Below, piece after piece: positions 49,968 to 61,450 of a stretch of DNA of 64,000 nucleotides (the stretch's first letter is position 1; every line of letters begins with the position of its first letter). A program made the translations under genes and the position numbers. A model generated the notes under the pieces. It was not told where the DNA came from. It saw only the letters and a program-made list of their open reading frames with translations, and did not search any database. Source of the stretch: Pithys albifrons albifrons (lineage: Eukaryota > Chordata > Aves > Passeriformes > Thamnophilidae); the NCBI RefSeq assembly GCF_047495875.1, contig NC_092459.1:23793795-23857794 (forward strand), given 5' to 3'.

Positions 49968-50047
49968 GCATTAAATTGTTTGTTAAAGGCATTAAACTCT
50001 TTGTTTGTGTGGAATGGGTAGTTGACTAGTTTTCTTTACCTGAAAAG

Positions 50048-50300
50048 ACCTGAAATGGCCTCAAGCTGCATCAGAGGAGGTTCAGGTTGGGTCAGGAGGA
50101 ATTTCTTAAATGAAAGAATTGTCAAGTATTGAAATGGACTACTCAGGGAGGTGGTGGAGTCACCATCCCTGGAAGGATTCAAGAAATGGCTGGACATGAG
50201 CCTTAATGCTGTGGTTTTGTTGACATGGTGGTGTTGGTCAAAGGTTGGACTCTCTGATCTTTGAGGTCTTTTCCAACCTTAATAATTATATGAATCTATG
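50048..50300 (+). mobile_element. CR1 LINE 3' end
   Basis: About 250 bp of sense CR1 3' region: GGCCTCAAGCTGCATCAGAG near 50058, then GGTGGTGGAGTCACCATCCC, CAAAGGTTGGACTCTCTGAT, GAGGTCTTTTCCAACCTTAA and the tail ATATGAATCTATGAA. No coding region is retained. It starts about 80 bp after the solo LTR. Confidence 0.88.
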
Positions 50301-50375
50301 AAATTTGAAATCTGTTGCTGCATGGAACTGTGATGGTTCCCAGAAGATGAGATGTGCTCTTTTAATGTTTAAGTA

Positions 50376-50377
<2 letters not shown>

Positions 50378-50441
<64 letters not shown>

Positions 50442-50450
50442 ATATATATA

Positions 50451-50491
<41 letters not shown>
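50378..50491. repeat. Compound (TA)n/(TG)n microsatellite
   Basis: About 114 bases of alternating TA and TG dinucleotides in the order (AT)n, TGTGTGTGTG, TATATATATA, TGTGTGTGTG, (TA)n. It can form cruciform or Z-like structures. The Ile/Tyr/Thr/His/Val repeat ORFs across it are artefacts. It begins shortly after the CR1 3' end at 50300. Confidence 0.95.
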
Positions 50492-50494
<3 letters not shown>

Positions 50495-51984
50495 ATTTTG
50501 GAAAAAACCCATATTCACATCCTAACACACAACTTGAAATTCTCTATGATTTTATGAAGATTCTCGACAAATTTCAGTTTGCCTTTCTGGCTTTCTGGCT
50601 TTCTGGCTTTTTTTTTAAGCAACCAGCATGTACAGACTTGTAAGTCTCCTGTATTGAGGGTGTCAATCCCTTGAGAACTGTAACTTCCTGGATACCTGCA
50701 GAGTACTCTGTATATTTCCAGATAATTTTTCCCCTTCCCAAAGCTTTGTCAAACCTTTTTCATTAATCTGTAGTAGTTCTAATATGTTTTTTAATGTTTT
50801 ATAAGTCTATTTAATAAATCCATTATACAGCAGTATAAAAGTAATTTGAATCATCTATTCTTCAATAGTCATAGCTTGTGTCCACACTAACAGGATAAAC
50901 AGATCCATAGGTCTTTCTACATCACCACCTATTTATTCTTTTCTCAAACTTGACTTATGTGGTAGACTTTACTTAATTCCCTATTTATAAACAGCAATAC
51001 CATATACCTCTACTTGGTTAACAAGGCTGTGTGACTGCAGAGCTCTTCAGTCATGCTTTGATTATGTTTATCTTCAAGTTTTTCACTTCACATTATCTTT
51101 TCATACAGATTACAGGTGGATCTAGAGACCACTGAGGTAAATCTGAGGCTTTGCACTGACTTTAGTGAGCCTTATTTCTGCCTTCATGGGAACATCCAAA
51201 CTTTTATATGAAAAATATAAGCTGGAAATACCTTTGTCTGTTTTCTGTTAAGTAAATTCATAATTAGCATTTATTATTTAAAGTCATGTCATCCTGATGT
51301 CTTGTGATTATGATGTCCAAATAACAGAACCTTTTATTAAGCTAACTCTTGCCATTCCGAATGACTGACTGTTGCCCTTCAGACAAGCTCTCTTAAACTT
51401 TTAATTTGGTTCTAATTCTCCACAAAGCTTCCAGCACTGCAGTAATATATTTTATGCAGGTATGTTTTCTTCACCATAGACTGCTGGGATAAAATGCTGT
51501 TACACTAACTCATCATTATGCATTTCATAATCTGTCAAACTCATGTACCATTTGAAAGGAGACTTTCCCCAGTTCATATATATAGAAGGAGTTCATATTT
51601 GTTCTGCAAGTAATTTCTCACTTCTGAAATTCATTCCTTGCTATGTGCAAAGGTTGTGTTAGGCTTCTGCCTGTGGTTTCAGATTTACGGCTGCAGTGAT
51701 ATTGCTAATCACAGACAGCAAGTGTGAGATGGAAAAAAGAGTCAGGAATAGTTGGCAGCTCCCTGAGAAGCTATATTAAATCTTCAGATATTAATCATTT
51801 CAACAAGGAGGAAGAATAAGAAGTGCTATAAGAAAAAGGTTAGCTAAAAGCAAATTCTAAGCCTAATTGGAGTGGATATGGAGATTGGTCAAGTCACTAA
51901 GGATGAATTGTAAAGAACTAAATAGGAATGAGAGAGAAAAATCAGGAAATCCAAGACATGCGAAGATAAGTAAACCAAGAACAT
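50492..51984. other. Intergenic, no gene seen
   Basis: AT-rich, no gene or nameable transposon. Three 8-bp units CTTTCTGG lie in tandem at 50583-50606. Confidence 0.5.
50583..50606 (+). repeat. (CTTTCTGG)3 minisatellite
   Basis: Three perfect 8-bp units followed by a T run. Confidence 0.85.
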
Positions 51985-52178
51985 GCAGTATAAAATACAT
52001 ATTATATATATATTATTCATTAATTCATATTATTCATTATATTCATAGGATATTCTGAGTTGGAAAGGGCGCATAAAGATCATCAAGTCCAACTCTTACA
52101 TGATTGGCTCATACAAGGATCAGACCCATGACCTTGCTGTTCTTAATACCATGCTCTTACCAACTGAGCTAACCTCAG
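51985..52178 (-). mobile_element. tRNA-Ile-derived SINE with CR1-type 3' tail (songbird TguSINE1-like)
   Basis: Read on the minus strand from about 52178. A tRNA-like head begins GGTTAGCTCAGTTGGTAAGA, a clear tRNA-Ile 5' half whose A box TAGCTCAGTTGG is intact. The region where the B box should be reads GGTCTGATCC, with two swapped bases against GGTTCGATCC, and the tRNA end reads CTTGTATGAGCC. Next is a CR1-X-like tail (GAGTTGGACTTGATGATC, then CCAACTCAGAATATCCTATG). The end decays into ATGAATAAT/ATATAT repeats down to about 51985. This head-plus-tail design is known from songbird SINEs, and the name is by analogy. It is a SINE, not a functional tRNA gene. Confidence 0.88.
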
Positions 52179-55177
52179 GGTACAACAGGGAAAAAACCAT
52201 TCCACTCAGTGAAGAGGAAAAGTTGTGGACAGATGAAACAATATATGGAAATATTTAAAGCCTTCTTAGCTCCATTTCTCAGATTACCACTTGATGAACT
52301 GCTATTTAGATAGGCAATAAGTGGATGAAAGCTCAAGTTAGACCAGTTGAAAAACAGATGGGAGAACACTTAAAGCAGTTTAACATATTATCTGGATCAG
52401 AACACCTGGGCCAGGATATTGTGAGAACTGTCTGAATTGGTCATGAGTCATTATTAATCTTTGTGTGTTTGTAGAGGGTAAGTGAAATTCTGAGGACTGA
52501 AAGCTTGGTACCTATCTTTATCTTAATAAGAATAGGAGGCTTTTATTCTTTATTCTGAATAGGAGGGAAAGTAAGGCCTCCAAATATTAATTTTTGTTTT
52601 CTCTGGATAGGATAAACAAAATGAGGTTTTAGTGTAGTGAGCAAGTTTGGATGAGATGGTAAAACAAAAGAGTTCCCCTAAACTCTTCTAATGTTAAAGG
52701 AAATTGTGGAAACAGGTTGCTTAGAGAGGTTTTGAGAGCACAGTTTTGGTGCATTGATAAGATTAGGTTAGTCAAGCATCTGCCAGGATAGGCACGTTTG
52801 ACCCTGTTTAAAGGTAAGAAATGGATTATATTGTCTCTCAAGGATCCTTTCAGGTTATATAACTGCCTTTTTATAATCTCATTATTAAAAATACCTATTT
52901 TGAGTATGTCCGTATCTTCTGTTATTTATCAATATATAGCAATCCTTGCAGCTGAACTCTCTTTTGTTTTCACATCTGATATTTCCTATTTGAAAAATAA
53001 ACCTTTAAAAAATGACCACTTTTTGGGTTTCCCCTCACTGAAATGTATGAAAACCTTGTGGGAAAGCCTCCTCTGAATGACTACAACTGAGTAACATTAT
53101 AAAAAATTCATGAAGAGCTACCCAAAAATACAGGAGAAAAAAATCTCATGGAAATGTGTTACTAAGCAGAAGGGATTTATAAAAGAGGTAGAAACAATAA
53201 CAATCAGTAGTGAAAAGAGGTCAACAATAAAAGCATATTTTCAAAAGATAAGTAGCTAGCACTTTAATTTAGTGTGGTGTTTCTGCCTGAGTCTGTAAAA
53301 TGAACATGGACAGTCTGAATGCACATTCTTTCGGGAAGGACAAGATGGTAACACTTTGACCTGCTCTGCTCAACTGCTTTCCAAGGGTTCAGTTTCTTAA
53401 ATTGAGAGATAGTCAGCAACATATAACAGGTTGCACAACCATATCTTCTCTTTCCCCATTCTTAAGCCCTCTGTAAATCCTAAGTGCTAGTCTAACACCC
53501 ACTCTGCCAAGAAAACGACCTTCTGTGTATGTTCAATTAGACAAATGGTATAAGGGCTCAAATTATAGATGTGCAAAAAACCCTAAGAGAGATTAAGCAA
53601 ATTATGAAGATTTGAGGTAGGGCTCATAATCCAATCTGTATGCTGTCACCTCTATGTATCTATTAGCTGGGAGAAAGGGGCAGCAGGCAGCATCCTGCTG
53701 CAAGGTGACTGGAGGGTCATAGGACTTCCTGTGCCCCTCAGCTGCCTAACAGGATACAGACCATGTGCTGGCCAGAAAGGTCTCCTTTGCTGATTATTGC
53801 AAAATTATACAAAGCCTCAAGCTTTCATCTTTTTTTCAATGTAATAATGCTCCATTGCTTTCCAGGAGAGCTATGGATTCCTGTGTAGTCTATTTATTAG
53901 ACTGTTTATAATAGAATGCTGATTTTAGTTACTTTTTGTGGACCTAGAATATGAATTTCTTGGGAGTCTGTAGGCCATAGGAGGAAAATCACTGCATTAA
54001 CCACGCAGTGTAAATGATGACTGCAGAGGGCTGTACAATTTCTACGATTAATAGCTGTCCCTGTGTTGTGGGAGACCCAGATCAGAAATTATTGTTCCAT
54101 TGTGCTAACTAAAAAATTGCCAAATCTTCATGTTTTCATCTTTTCATGGTTTCCATTCTGAAGGGTTTATAATCTATGTTTTAAGCCTGTAGAGAGACTT
54201 GACAAGCGGTTTGTGAACAGTGTAACAGAGATAATTTTGTGCAATTAACCTGACAGCAGTGGTCACAGACTGTCTTCTGCCCTCTCAGCTTCTGCTTAAC
54301 CATGGGCTATGGCTGCTTTTAACAAGGGGTCTCAAATTTTGTTATCCCTTGGGCCTTCTCCTTTCTTCAAAGGCAACTTCAGAGCCTTTAGTTTCATTTC
54401 TGGACCCTTCCATTTCTTCCTAAGCCTTCTTCATACCTCCCCACAACCTTTTTTATTGTTTTCCTCTGATATTCAGCCCTTTCTAATTTTGGTTTGCCAA
54501 AGCAAAGTACTTTGCATTTCAAACAGGCGTTACAGCAAATAATCCCTACTAACCTCTCATTGTGCACTCTGTGTTTTTGGTTTGTAACACGCTTGCTTTA
54601 GGTGGCTGCCTGTTATTTTTCTATGTTTATGATTCTTATTTTAGAGACTGGGATTTTTGGCAACACCTGCTAAAGTGGGATTTAAATCTGTTGGCACCTA
54701 GATGCCTGTTAGAGACCTTTCTTAAATGATATTAGAAGTAGAATAACTAGAAAGAATATAATAACTTTTGGTTTTGAATACACAAAAATTAAACTATCTG
54801 AAATCTTACTGCAAAAGCATATGGGGTTTTCTTTGGGGGGGGAGGGGGGAGGAGGAAATAAAGGGAATATTCTAATTTTGCTTGATGCTGGTTAGCAATT
54901 TAGAGAATTTTCCCCAGAGTTATAAACTAGTATTTTATGTTTGACTATATAAAAAGTTGATAAATAATTTTAGTTTCATTTACAACAGAAAAATCCGAAA
55001 AATGACCAGTTTGAATTGCATTGATAAAAGTAGTACCAGCCTGAAACTTTGTTCAGTGCTGTATTTAACTCACTTGGAGCGAGTCTTACACAAGCAACAC
55101 TTAAAGGATTCATGCCATACAGTTCAGGCAATATATTTTGGCTATGTGAAAGGTATATATGTGAAACCATAGTCACG
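52179..55177. other. Intergenic, no gene seen
   Basis: About 3 kb with no gene or nameable repeat. A G-rich run (8 G, A, 6 G, A, GG, A, GG) at 54835-54855 is capable of G-quadruplex formation on the plus strand. Confidence 0.5.
54835..54855 (+). repeat. G-rich run with G-quadruplex potential
   Basis: Runs of eight and six guanines separated by a single A, then two GG pairs. By composition it can form a quadruplex. No gene lies nearby. Confidence 0.6.
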
Positions 55178-55340
55178 ATTCCGATTCCTGGAGGTATTTA
55201 AAAGATGTGTAGATGTGGCACTTGGGGACACGGTTTAGTGGTGGTTTTGACAGTGCTACATTAACAGTTGGACTTGATGACCTTGAATTAGCTAAATGAT
55301 CTAAAATGATCTGAACAATTTTATGATACTAAGATTCTAT
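55178..55340 (+). mobile_element. Old CR1 LINE 3' end
   Basis: About 160 bp of diverged CR1 3' end in sense orientation: GATTCCTGGAGGTATTTAAA near 55180, GTAGATGTGGCACTTGGGGA, ACAGTTGGACTTGATGACCT, then a decayed tail with GATACTAAGATTCTATATG. It is the same subfamily region as the antisense copy at 2.4 kb. Confidence 0.82.
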
Positions 55341-55580
55341 ATGTGAGGGCTTCTTTTTCTCCTTTGGTTTCACTTTTATCTAAGCAACACTTAACTAAAA
55401 CAAAAAACTCTGTCTTAGAAACATCCTTATACGTCTGGAAACACTGTTGCAATTACACTGTTGTTATCATCCAAAAGATCAAAACTTTCAGGGCAGAAAA
55501 AAAATCAGTAAGGGCCTTTATAACAAGTTTTGGTAGTGTCATTCTGCCTTTAACTAGAGACTGAACCAATTTTCCTTCTT

Positions 55581-55885
55581 CCCTTCCCTTCCCTTCCCTT
55601 CCCTTCCCTTCCCTTCCCTTCCCTTCCCTTCCCTTCCCTTCCCTTCCCTTCCCTTCCCTTCCCTTCCCTTCCCTTCCCTTCCCTTCCCTTCCCTTCCCTT
55701 CCCTTCCCTTCCCTTCCCTTCCCTTCCCTTCCCTTCCCTTCCCTTCCCTTCCCTTCCCTTCCCTTCCCTTCCCTTCCCTTCCCTTCCCTTCCCTTCCCTT
55801 CCCTTCCCTTCCCTTCCCTTCCCTTCCCTTCCCTTCCCTTCCCTTCCCTTCCCTTCCCTTCCCTTCCCTTCCCTTCCCTTCCCTT
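55581..55885. repeat. (CCCTT)61 pentanucleotide microsatellite, perfect
   Basis: Sixty-one uninterrupted CCCTT units (305 bases), followed to about 55925 by degenerate pyrimidine units (CTTTC, CCTCC, CTTCC). The minus strand is pure purine GGGAA. A 124-codon Glu-Gly-Lys-Arg frame on that strand is purely compositional. Perfect mirror-like homopurine/homopyrimidine DNA of this length can form triplexes. Confidence 0.98.
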
Positions 55886-55925
55886 CTTTCCCTCCCTTCC
55901 TCCCTCCCTTCTTTCCCTTCCTTCC

Positions 55926-58675
55926 CATTAAATTAGTTAATTTCCCACGTATTTCTCACTGCAATAATAAATTAAACATGAAGATGAGCATAGCAGCTAA
56001 AGTTTAGATTCTGCATTTCCTTGCCAGAAATTTTTAGCAAAGTGACTGTGTGTGCAGATTACACACATCTTAATTCCAGAGATCACTATCTCAGTCAATT
56101 ACTTTAAAATAACTTATATCTTTGAAATATAAAATGTGATGAAGAAACTTTAATGTTGAATAAGGAAGGTGTCGGTAACTACCCAACCAAGGGCAAGACT
56201 GAAACATATGGCCACATTTTCGCAGCTTTCATTGACCTCATGGGAGCTCTCAGTAAAAAAATCAATGACAGGGTCTCTGATGTATGAGAGTAAGAACTAT
56301 GTGCATGTGTGCCAGAGGTAATAAGACATGTGTCTTGTATTACAGATGATTTGCTTTTGAGTAAATATGCTCTAAAGAGTATGAAAACTAGTATTTTCTC
56401 TATCTGAAAAAAGCAATGACATTTTACCTAAAAATACATCAAAATACCAAACCCCAACCCCATGCTTCTACACAGAAAAGCACTGAAACTGAAGCATCAA
56501 AGTCCGTGATATAGTTGATTTTCTCATTTCCTTTGCTCACTTATGCCAGTTTCATTGTAGATCTGCCTCTGTATTCTTGTACTGGCACTTCTGCCTTCTT
56601 CAAAAGTTAGTGCAACCTCCATTACTCTCAGAAGTCAGGCTCTCCTAAAGAGACCTGTCAGAAAAGGCACTCAGCAGCCCTGACAAATAACTGTCAAGAC
56701 TTTGATTTCACAGAGTGCAATAATTTGTGGTCTTAGCCTTTCATTCAATAAGTCCTGTTGCCCGAGTCCATCTGTCCACAGTGGTTAAGCACATACATTT
56801 AACCCATGATTCCTCAAGTGGCAGATGGTGTGGTTAAAACCACATTGAGCCCTAGTTACTATCAGAGATCCCATAAATGCTTGCAGTCTTACTCTAACTT
56901 TTTAACCCTCTCCTGGAGGGACAGAGAAGTTCTGTGACTAGCACCGTTAGCTGAGAAGGAGTCCTAGACTATTCCCAGCAAAAGAAACATTTTCACACAG
57001 TGGACAGGAAGAGGTCAGTATAAACAGGATGGTTTTTCTGTGGGAACACCTGTATTTGTGTAATAGTAAGCATTCTTGCATGGACCTATATGCCAAGTAT
57101 TCAGGCTATTGGTATAATGCAGGTGCATCATGAGCCTAACAGTTCTGGGGTTTTTTTTAAATTCTTTTTCAGTCCCTGGTTTTTATGTCCTTTAAATTTG
57201 GTGCCGTCTTTTCCCTGTCCTCTCCCTTTCTTTGTTATCATAATCACATCTGCTTTAACAGCAACAATTTTAGCATCTTTCATTTCTGATGGGCATTAGG
57301 CGTATTGATTTAACACATGCCTTGGTATGTTCCTTTTCCTGTTCAGGGTTTATTGGGAGGCAGACTGGTAGTTGATACATGCATTTTTTTGTTCTCCATA
57401 TATGAGACCCTGATAGGACACATAAAAAATTGCTGTTCTATTTTTACTGAAAACAAAACCGAAGAATGTTTTGAAGATATATTCCAGTTATAACTTTACA
57501 AGTGAGTACAACAACTTCCTCAACATTTCTATTTATTGGCAAGATGTTGTGAAAAGGAAGTATTTCCTTCCATCATTTCTTTTTATCTTCTCTTTTCATT
57601 TCCTGGATTTTATTTGCAAACAATTTGACAAGAGCTTTCTCTCAAAACCTGGAGTATTTTTGTTACACTGCTGCTTTTAAAAATCACCAGGTTCTGATGA
57701 AAAAGAGATAAATTTAGAAGCAGATCCTGGTGTCCAAAGTGGGTCTTTTCACTGATATGTCATGAGCCACTGATTCCGCAATGGACAAAAAGGCTCCCAG
57801 GAAAAGGTTTTTTAATAGGAAAAATTCTATCCTAATGGAAAACACTTTGGAAGAGTAAAAAGACAGTGCCTGGTGAATTAGACATGGCACATCTGCCTCA
57901 AAGAGCATATGAACAGAATTAGTCTTCTACAGCATTAAGCAAACCAGTAAAAAGAGCAGTTTCAATTTATTGTGGTATATATATGCATTGTTCTGGGGTA
58001 CCTGTACCTTCACTGGTTATCTTCAATTTTTTTCCTCATCCTATTGTTCTCACTGAATTTATGCATGTGTTTGCATGTTGTCATAATGGCTTTGCCTTGC
58101 CCACTCTGTTTTGTTCTCGCATCTTGTGTGTCTGAAATGAGTCAAATACAAAAGGAGAGAGAAAGCCTCTGTGGTAGATTTTCCTTCACATTATTTTAGA
58201 AGAGAGTAGTTCATTGCAATGGTAATGGCGAGCACGTGGCATAGGGTAAATGTTACAAAATATTCCTTGCAGACATCTATCATCTTTTATTGTTGAACAC
58301 TCAATATTCTGCTCACAGTAAGGATATAATTCACTCTGGGCAATAGAGACCAAGCTGCATGCTACGCTACTTGCAACAAACTTCTGCAGTGTTTAGCCAG
58401 GGTGGTGCATGAATAGAGACCACTGTCCATAAACCACCCTGCTGCGGTTTGGGTGCTGACAATAACATGTACTCAGCTGAGGAAGGTCAACTGTCAAATG
58501 GATTTATAAGAGAGATTGACCGGTCCCAAAAGCACTGATTTCATTCTAACAGGACTGATTTGCTTAGACTGTGTGTATGGCATATGTTTATAGGGTCTAA
58601 AATGTGCATATTAAGGATGTGGATATAATACTGCTCTACAGAATTGAGAAATTTCCGTATTCTGTCAAGGAAGAA
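55926..58675. other. Intergenic, no gene seen
   Basis: No gene or nameable repeat recognised across 2.7 kb of AT-rich sequence. Confidence 0.5.
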
Positions 58676-58747
58676 CAATCTTGTACTATCCATGAGGCCA
58701 GACTAGATGGTCATAGTCATTCCACATGGCCTTAAAATTTATGAGTA
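58676..58747 (+). mobile_element. Very old CR1-type LINE tail
   Basis: A diverged remnant of about 70 bp with GAGGCCAGACTAGATGGTCA and GGCCTTAAAATTTATGAG, the recognisable end of an ancient amniote CR1/L3-like family. Similar wording occurs at 15298-15385. Edges are approximate. Confidence 0.6.
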
Positions 58748-60061
58748 GAAGCATAATGGCCCACAAAACCTACTAACAATTAAGCTAGGCAGACCTGGTT
58801 TTCCTCTCAAACAGATGAAGATATTGAAAAAAAATATAGAAAGACCTCTTGAAGCTGCTTTTTAAAATGAAAGGATAATAATAATTCTGAACTACCTAAG
58901 GGTGTTTTGTGGCTTGTTTAGTGCTTTCACTGCACATTCAAGGTTTTCCTATAAAAGGCGCTGCTGAGTATTGCTATTATTAATGAAGGACCATAATGGT
59001 TCTAAATTTAGAGTTATTGTTCAATATAGAGTTTAAGCTTTTTACCTGGGTTACAGCCACGAGTGCCTGCAAGTAAGCAGTCCCTGCCAATTACTGACAC
59101 TGATATACATAAGATAGTGCCTGCTTGTGTCTCATTATTTTGATTTGATGGCACCATAGCACAAACATTCAGAATGCTAAAACCTCAAGAGAAGATGAAC
59201 ATGCTGACAACATGAGCATAAAGCTGTCAATGGTAGAAAACCTTGAGCATGTCTCCAAGCAGTGCTTTTGCCAAACCGTGAGCTGAACATGCCCTTTGAA
59301 AACTGTAACACAAGTAGTAGTCTAAAGTTTAAGCATACACATCCTAGCAAAAAAGCTCCACCACTCTATAAAAATGCTAAAACCCCCCACTTTCTATCTA
59401 TAGAACATATATATATATAATTATATATAACTTTTGGATGCTATATATTCAGAATAGCCGTAGTTTGAAAAATGTAAAGGTTAGCTTACTTATATTAGCA
59501 TTTAAGGCTATCTAGAAATGTGTGGGCAGCAGTAAGAATTTCTGTTAATTTGCAATGAGCTATTAAATATTTACGAGACCACCCATGTTCATTGCTTCTT
59601 TGGTCTTAACTCCAACGTACAGAGTCCCTGATACTGGTTTGGAGTATGTAATTCCCTTAGGGTATGGAGAGGTGAGAAGGTCTTTGAGAAATATGGGCAG
59701 CTGGCAGGCTGTGATGGCACAGTACTCACAATGGAATAAGAGCAGAGGGAAGGAGACACAGGCCTCGTGGCTACCACCATCATGTCCAGTGTGGTGGTCC
59801 CACTGCTCTTCTTGGTGAGAAGGTTTTGTTCAGGGTAAGTCTTCCTGGAGGATATAATTACATACAGCAATTCCTACCCTGCAAGAGTCAGAGAACCTCC
59901 CATTTAGCACAAGTGGAGAGATATCTCAAGGTCTCTTCCAGATGTACTGTCTACAGATTTACTCTAGAGTAGCTCATAAGGATTCTGAAGGCTAATCAGA
60001 GAAATCTTGAAAATGTGGTTAGTGCTGACATCTTGTCACCAGTGCTTTTCTTCCAAGTACT
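58748..60061. other. Intergenic, no gene seen
   Basis: No gene seen. A short AT dinucleotide stretch lies at 59406-59430. Confidence 0.5.
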
Positions 60062-60446
60062 TTCAAGTTTAGCCTGGAGAAGAGGAGGCTCAGAGGTGAC
60101 CTCATCACTGTCTATAACTACCTGAAGGGAAGTTCTAGCCAGGTGGGGGCTGGTGTCTTCTCCCAGGCACTCAGCAATAGGACAAGGGGGCATGGGCTTA
60201 AGCTCTGCCAGGGGAAATTTAAGTTGGATATCAGAAAAAAATTCTTTCCAGAGAGAGTAATCAGGCATTGGAATGGGCTGCCCAGAGAGGTGGTGGATTC
60301 ACCATCCCTAGAGATTTTTAAATGCAGATTGGATGTGGCGCTGAGTGCCATAATCTAGTAAATGGACTAGAGTTGGACCAAGGGTTGGAATCGATGATCT
60401 TGGAGGCCTTTTCCAACCCAATCGATTCTATGATTCTATGATTCTA
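60062..60446 (+). mobile_element. CR1 LINE 3' end, well preserved
   Basis: About 385 bp of sense CR1 with little visible decay: AGCCTGGAGAAGAGGAGGCT near 60071, GACAAGGGGGCATGGGCTTA near 60180, GGGCTGCCCAGAGAGGTGGT near 60277, GATGATCTTGGAGGCCTTTT near 60393, and the intact tail ATTCTATGATTCTATGATTC. It keeps the last ORF2 codons in frame (60143-60358) but no catalytic region. It looks like one of the younger CR1 copies in the window. Confidence 0.93.
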
Positions 60447-61261
60447 AGTCAGTCTTCTAGTTAAGGTGGAATGAAAATGACCCTCGTATCTGTTTATGAG
60501 AAGTATTTTATTTGATGGAGGTTAATGTATACCAGATGTAAAACATACTGCAAGGACAGCTTCTCCTGGGAAAACAACGAATCCATGTTTAGTGGTTAAA
60601 TAGTTTTTGTGTTGCATCAATCTCTTGTGTAAAGAAGAGACACCTGATCTTCCATCCTCTTATTTATTAAAGGAAAAAAAAATATTTGAATAACAGAGAT
60701 ACCATTCCTTAGTAAAGGTTAAACATAGTGTTAACTCACTCATATCCTCAAAAATAAGTATATGTATTTGACAATCCCTATTTTTCCCCATAAAAGAAAC
60801 ATTTTTGCTTTTACTTTTGGAATTCACACTTGACTTATTCAATAAAATATAAATAGGCCCCAGTGTAGCACAAACTCACATCAAGAACAAAATGCTGTCA
60901 CAAAAGTGATTTACCACACAGGAGCCTGCTGTTATCATTTCTTTACTCTGCAGGCTCATATTGCTGAAAAAAATGTGAGTCAAACCTAATTCTTTGCAAT
61001 CAGAAAATAGATGGTTGAATTATTTAATATATGAGAGACCGAAGTCATATGAACACAAAAGGCTAGCAACTTTCTAGTCTCCAGAGACATTTGTAAATCC
61101 TGTATCCCTGAAAGTTATATACTGTTTATCTAGGTCAGGCTGCCAAATGAAATACATATTTATATATTTTCCATTCCAAGCTAAGCATCATGTCAAAAAT
61201 GTCAACAGGAAGTATGAGCAAAAATATAGCAATTAGCTATATTAGTACCCATTAGCTTTGT
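60447..61261. other. Intergenic, no gene seen
   Basis: AT-rich. No gene or repeat that I can name. Confidence 0.5.
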
Positions 61262-61450
61262 GCTTACATTAAGTTCTTTTCTAAAGGAAGTTCATTTTCC
61301 ATGTCTACTAACTGGCAAGTGATTTCTCGCTGCCCTTATCTCCACCCTTGAGCCTTTCATTGTATTTTCTCTCCCCTGTCCAGATGAGGAAGGCAGTAAT
61401 AGAGCAGCTTGGGTCGGCACCCGGCATCCAGCCAGGGTCAACCCACCACA
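61262..61450 (-). mobile_element. Partial LTR of an avian endogenous retrovirus
   Basis: Read on the minus strand from 61450 the sequence begins TGTGGTGGGTTGACCCTGGC, then GGACAGGGGAGAGAAAATAC and GGAGATAAGGGCAGCGAGAA. This is the 5' part of an LTR type I recognise from passerine genomes (ERVK-like, by memory). The resemblance fades below about 61262, so only roughly the first 190 bases remain. The flank beyond 61450 starts GTAATA, but I could not find a matching duplication on the far side. No retroviral coding sequence is adjacent. Confidence 0.65.

Noticed and set aside
50286..50643. Ile/Tyr/Thr/Val/Cys-rich frames on both strands
   Set aside because: Generated by the TA/TG microsatellite.
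52105..52178. Possible functional tRNA-Ile gene on the minus strand
   Set aside because: The B-box region is altered, the 3' half is degraded, and a CR1-type tail follows directly, so it is a SINE head.
55554..55928. 124-codon Glu-Gly-Lys-Arg protein on the minus strand
   Set aside because: Produced only by the GGGAA repeat, whose 5-base unit leaves all frames free of stops.
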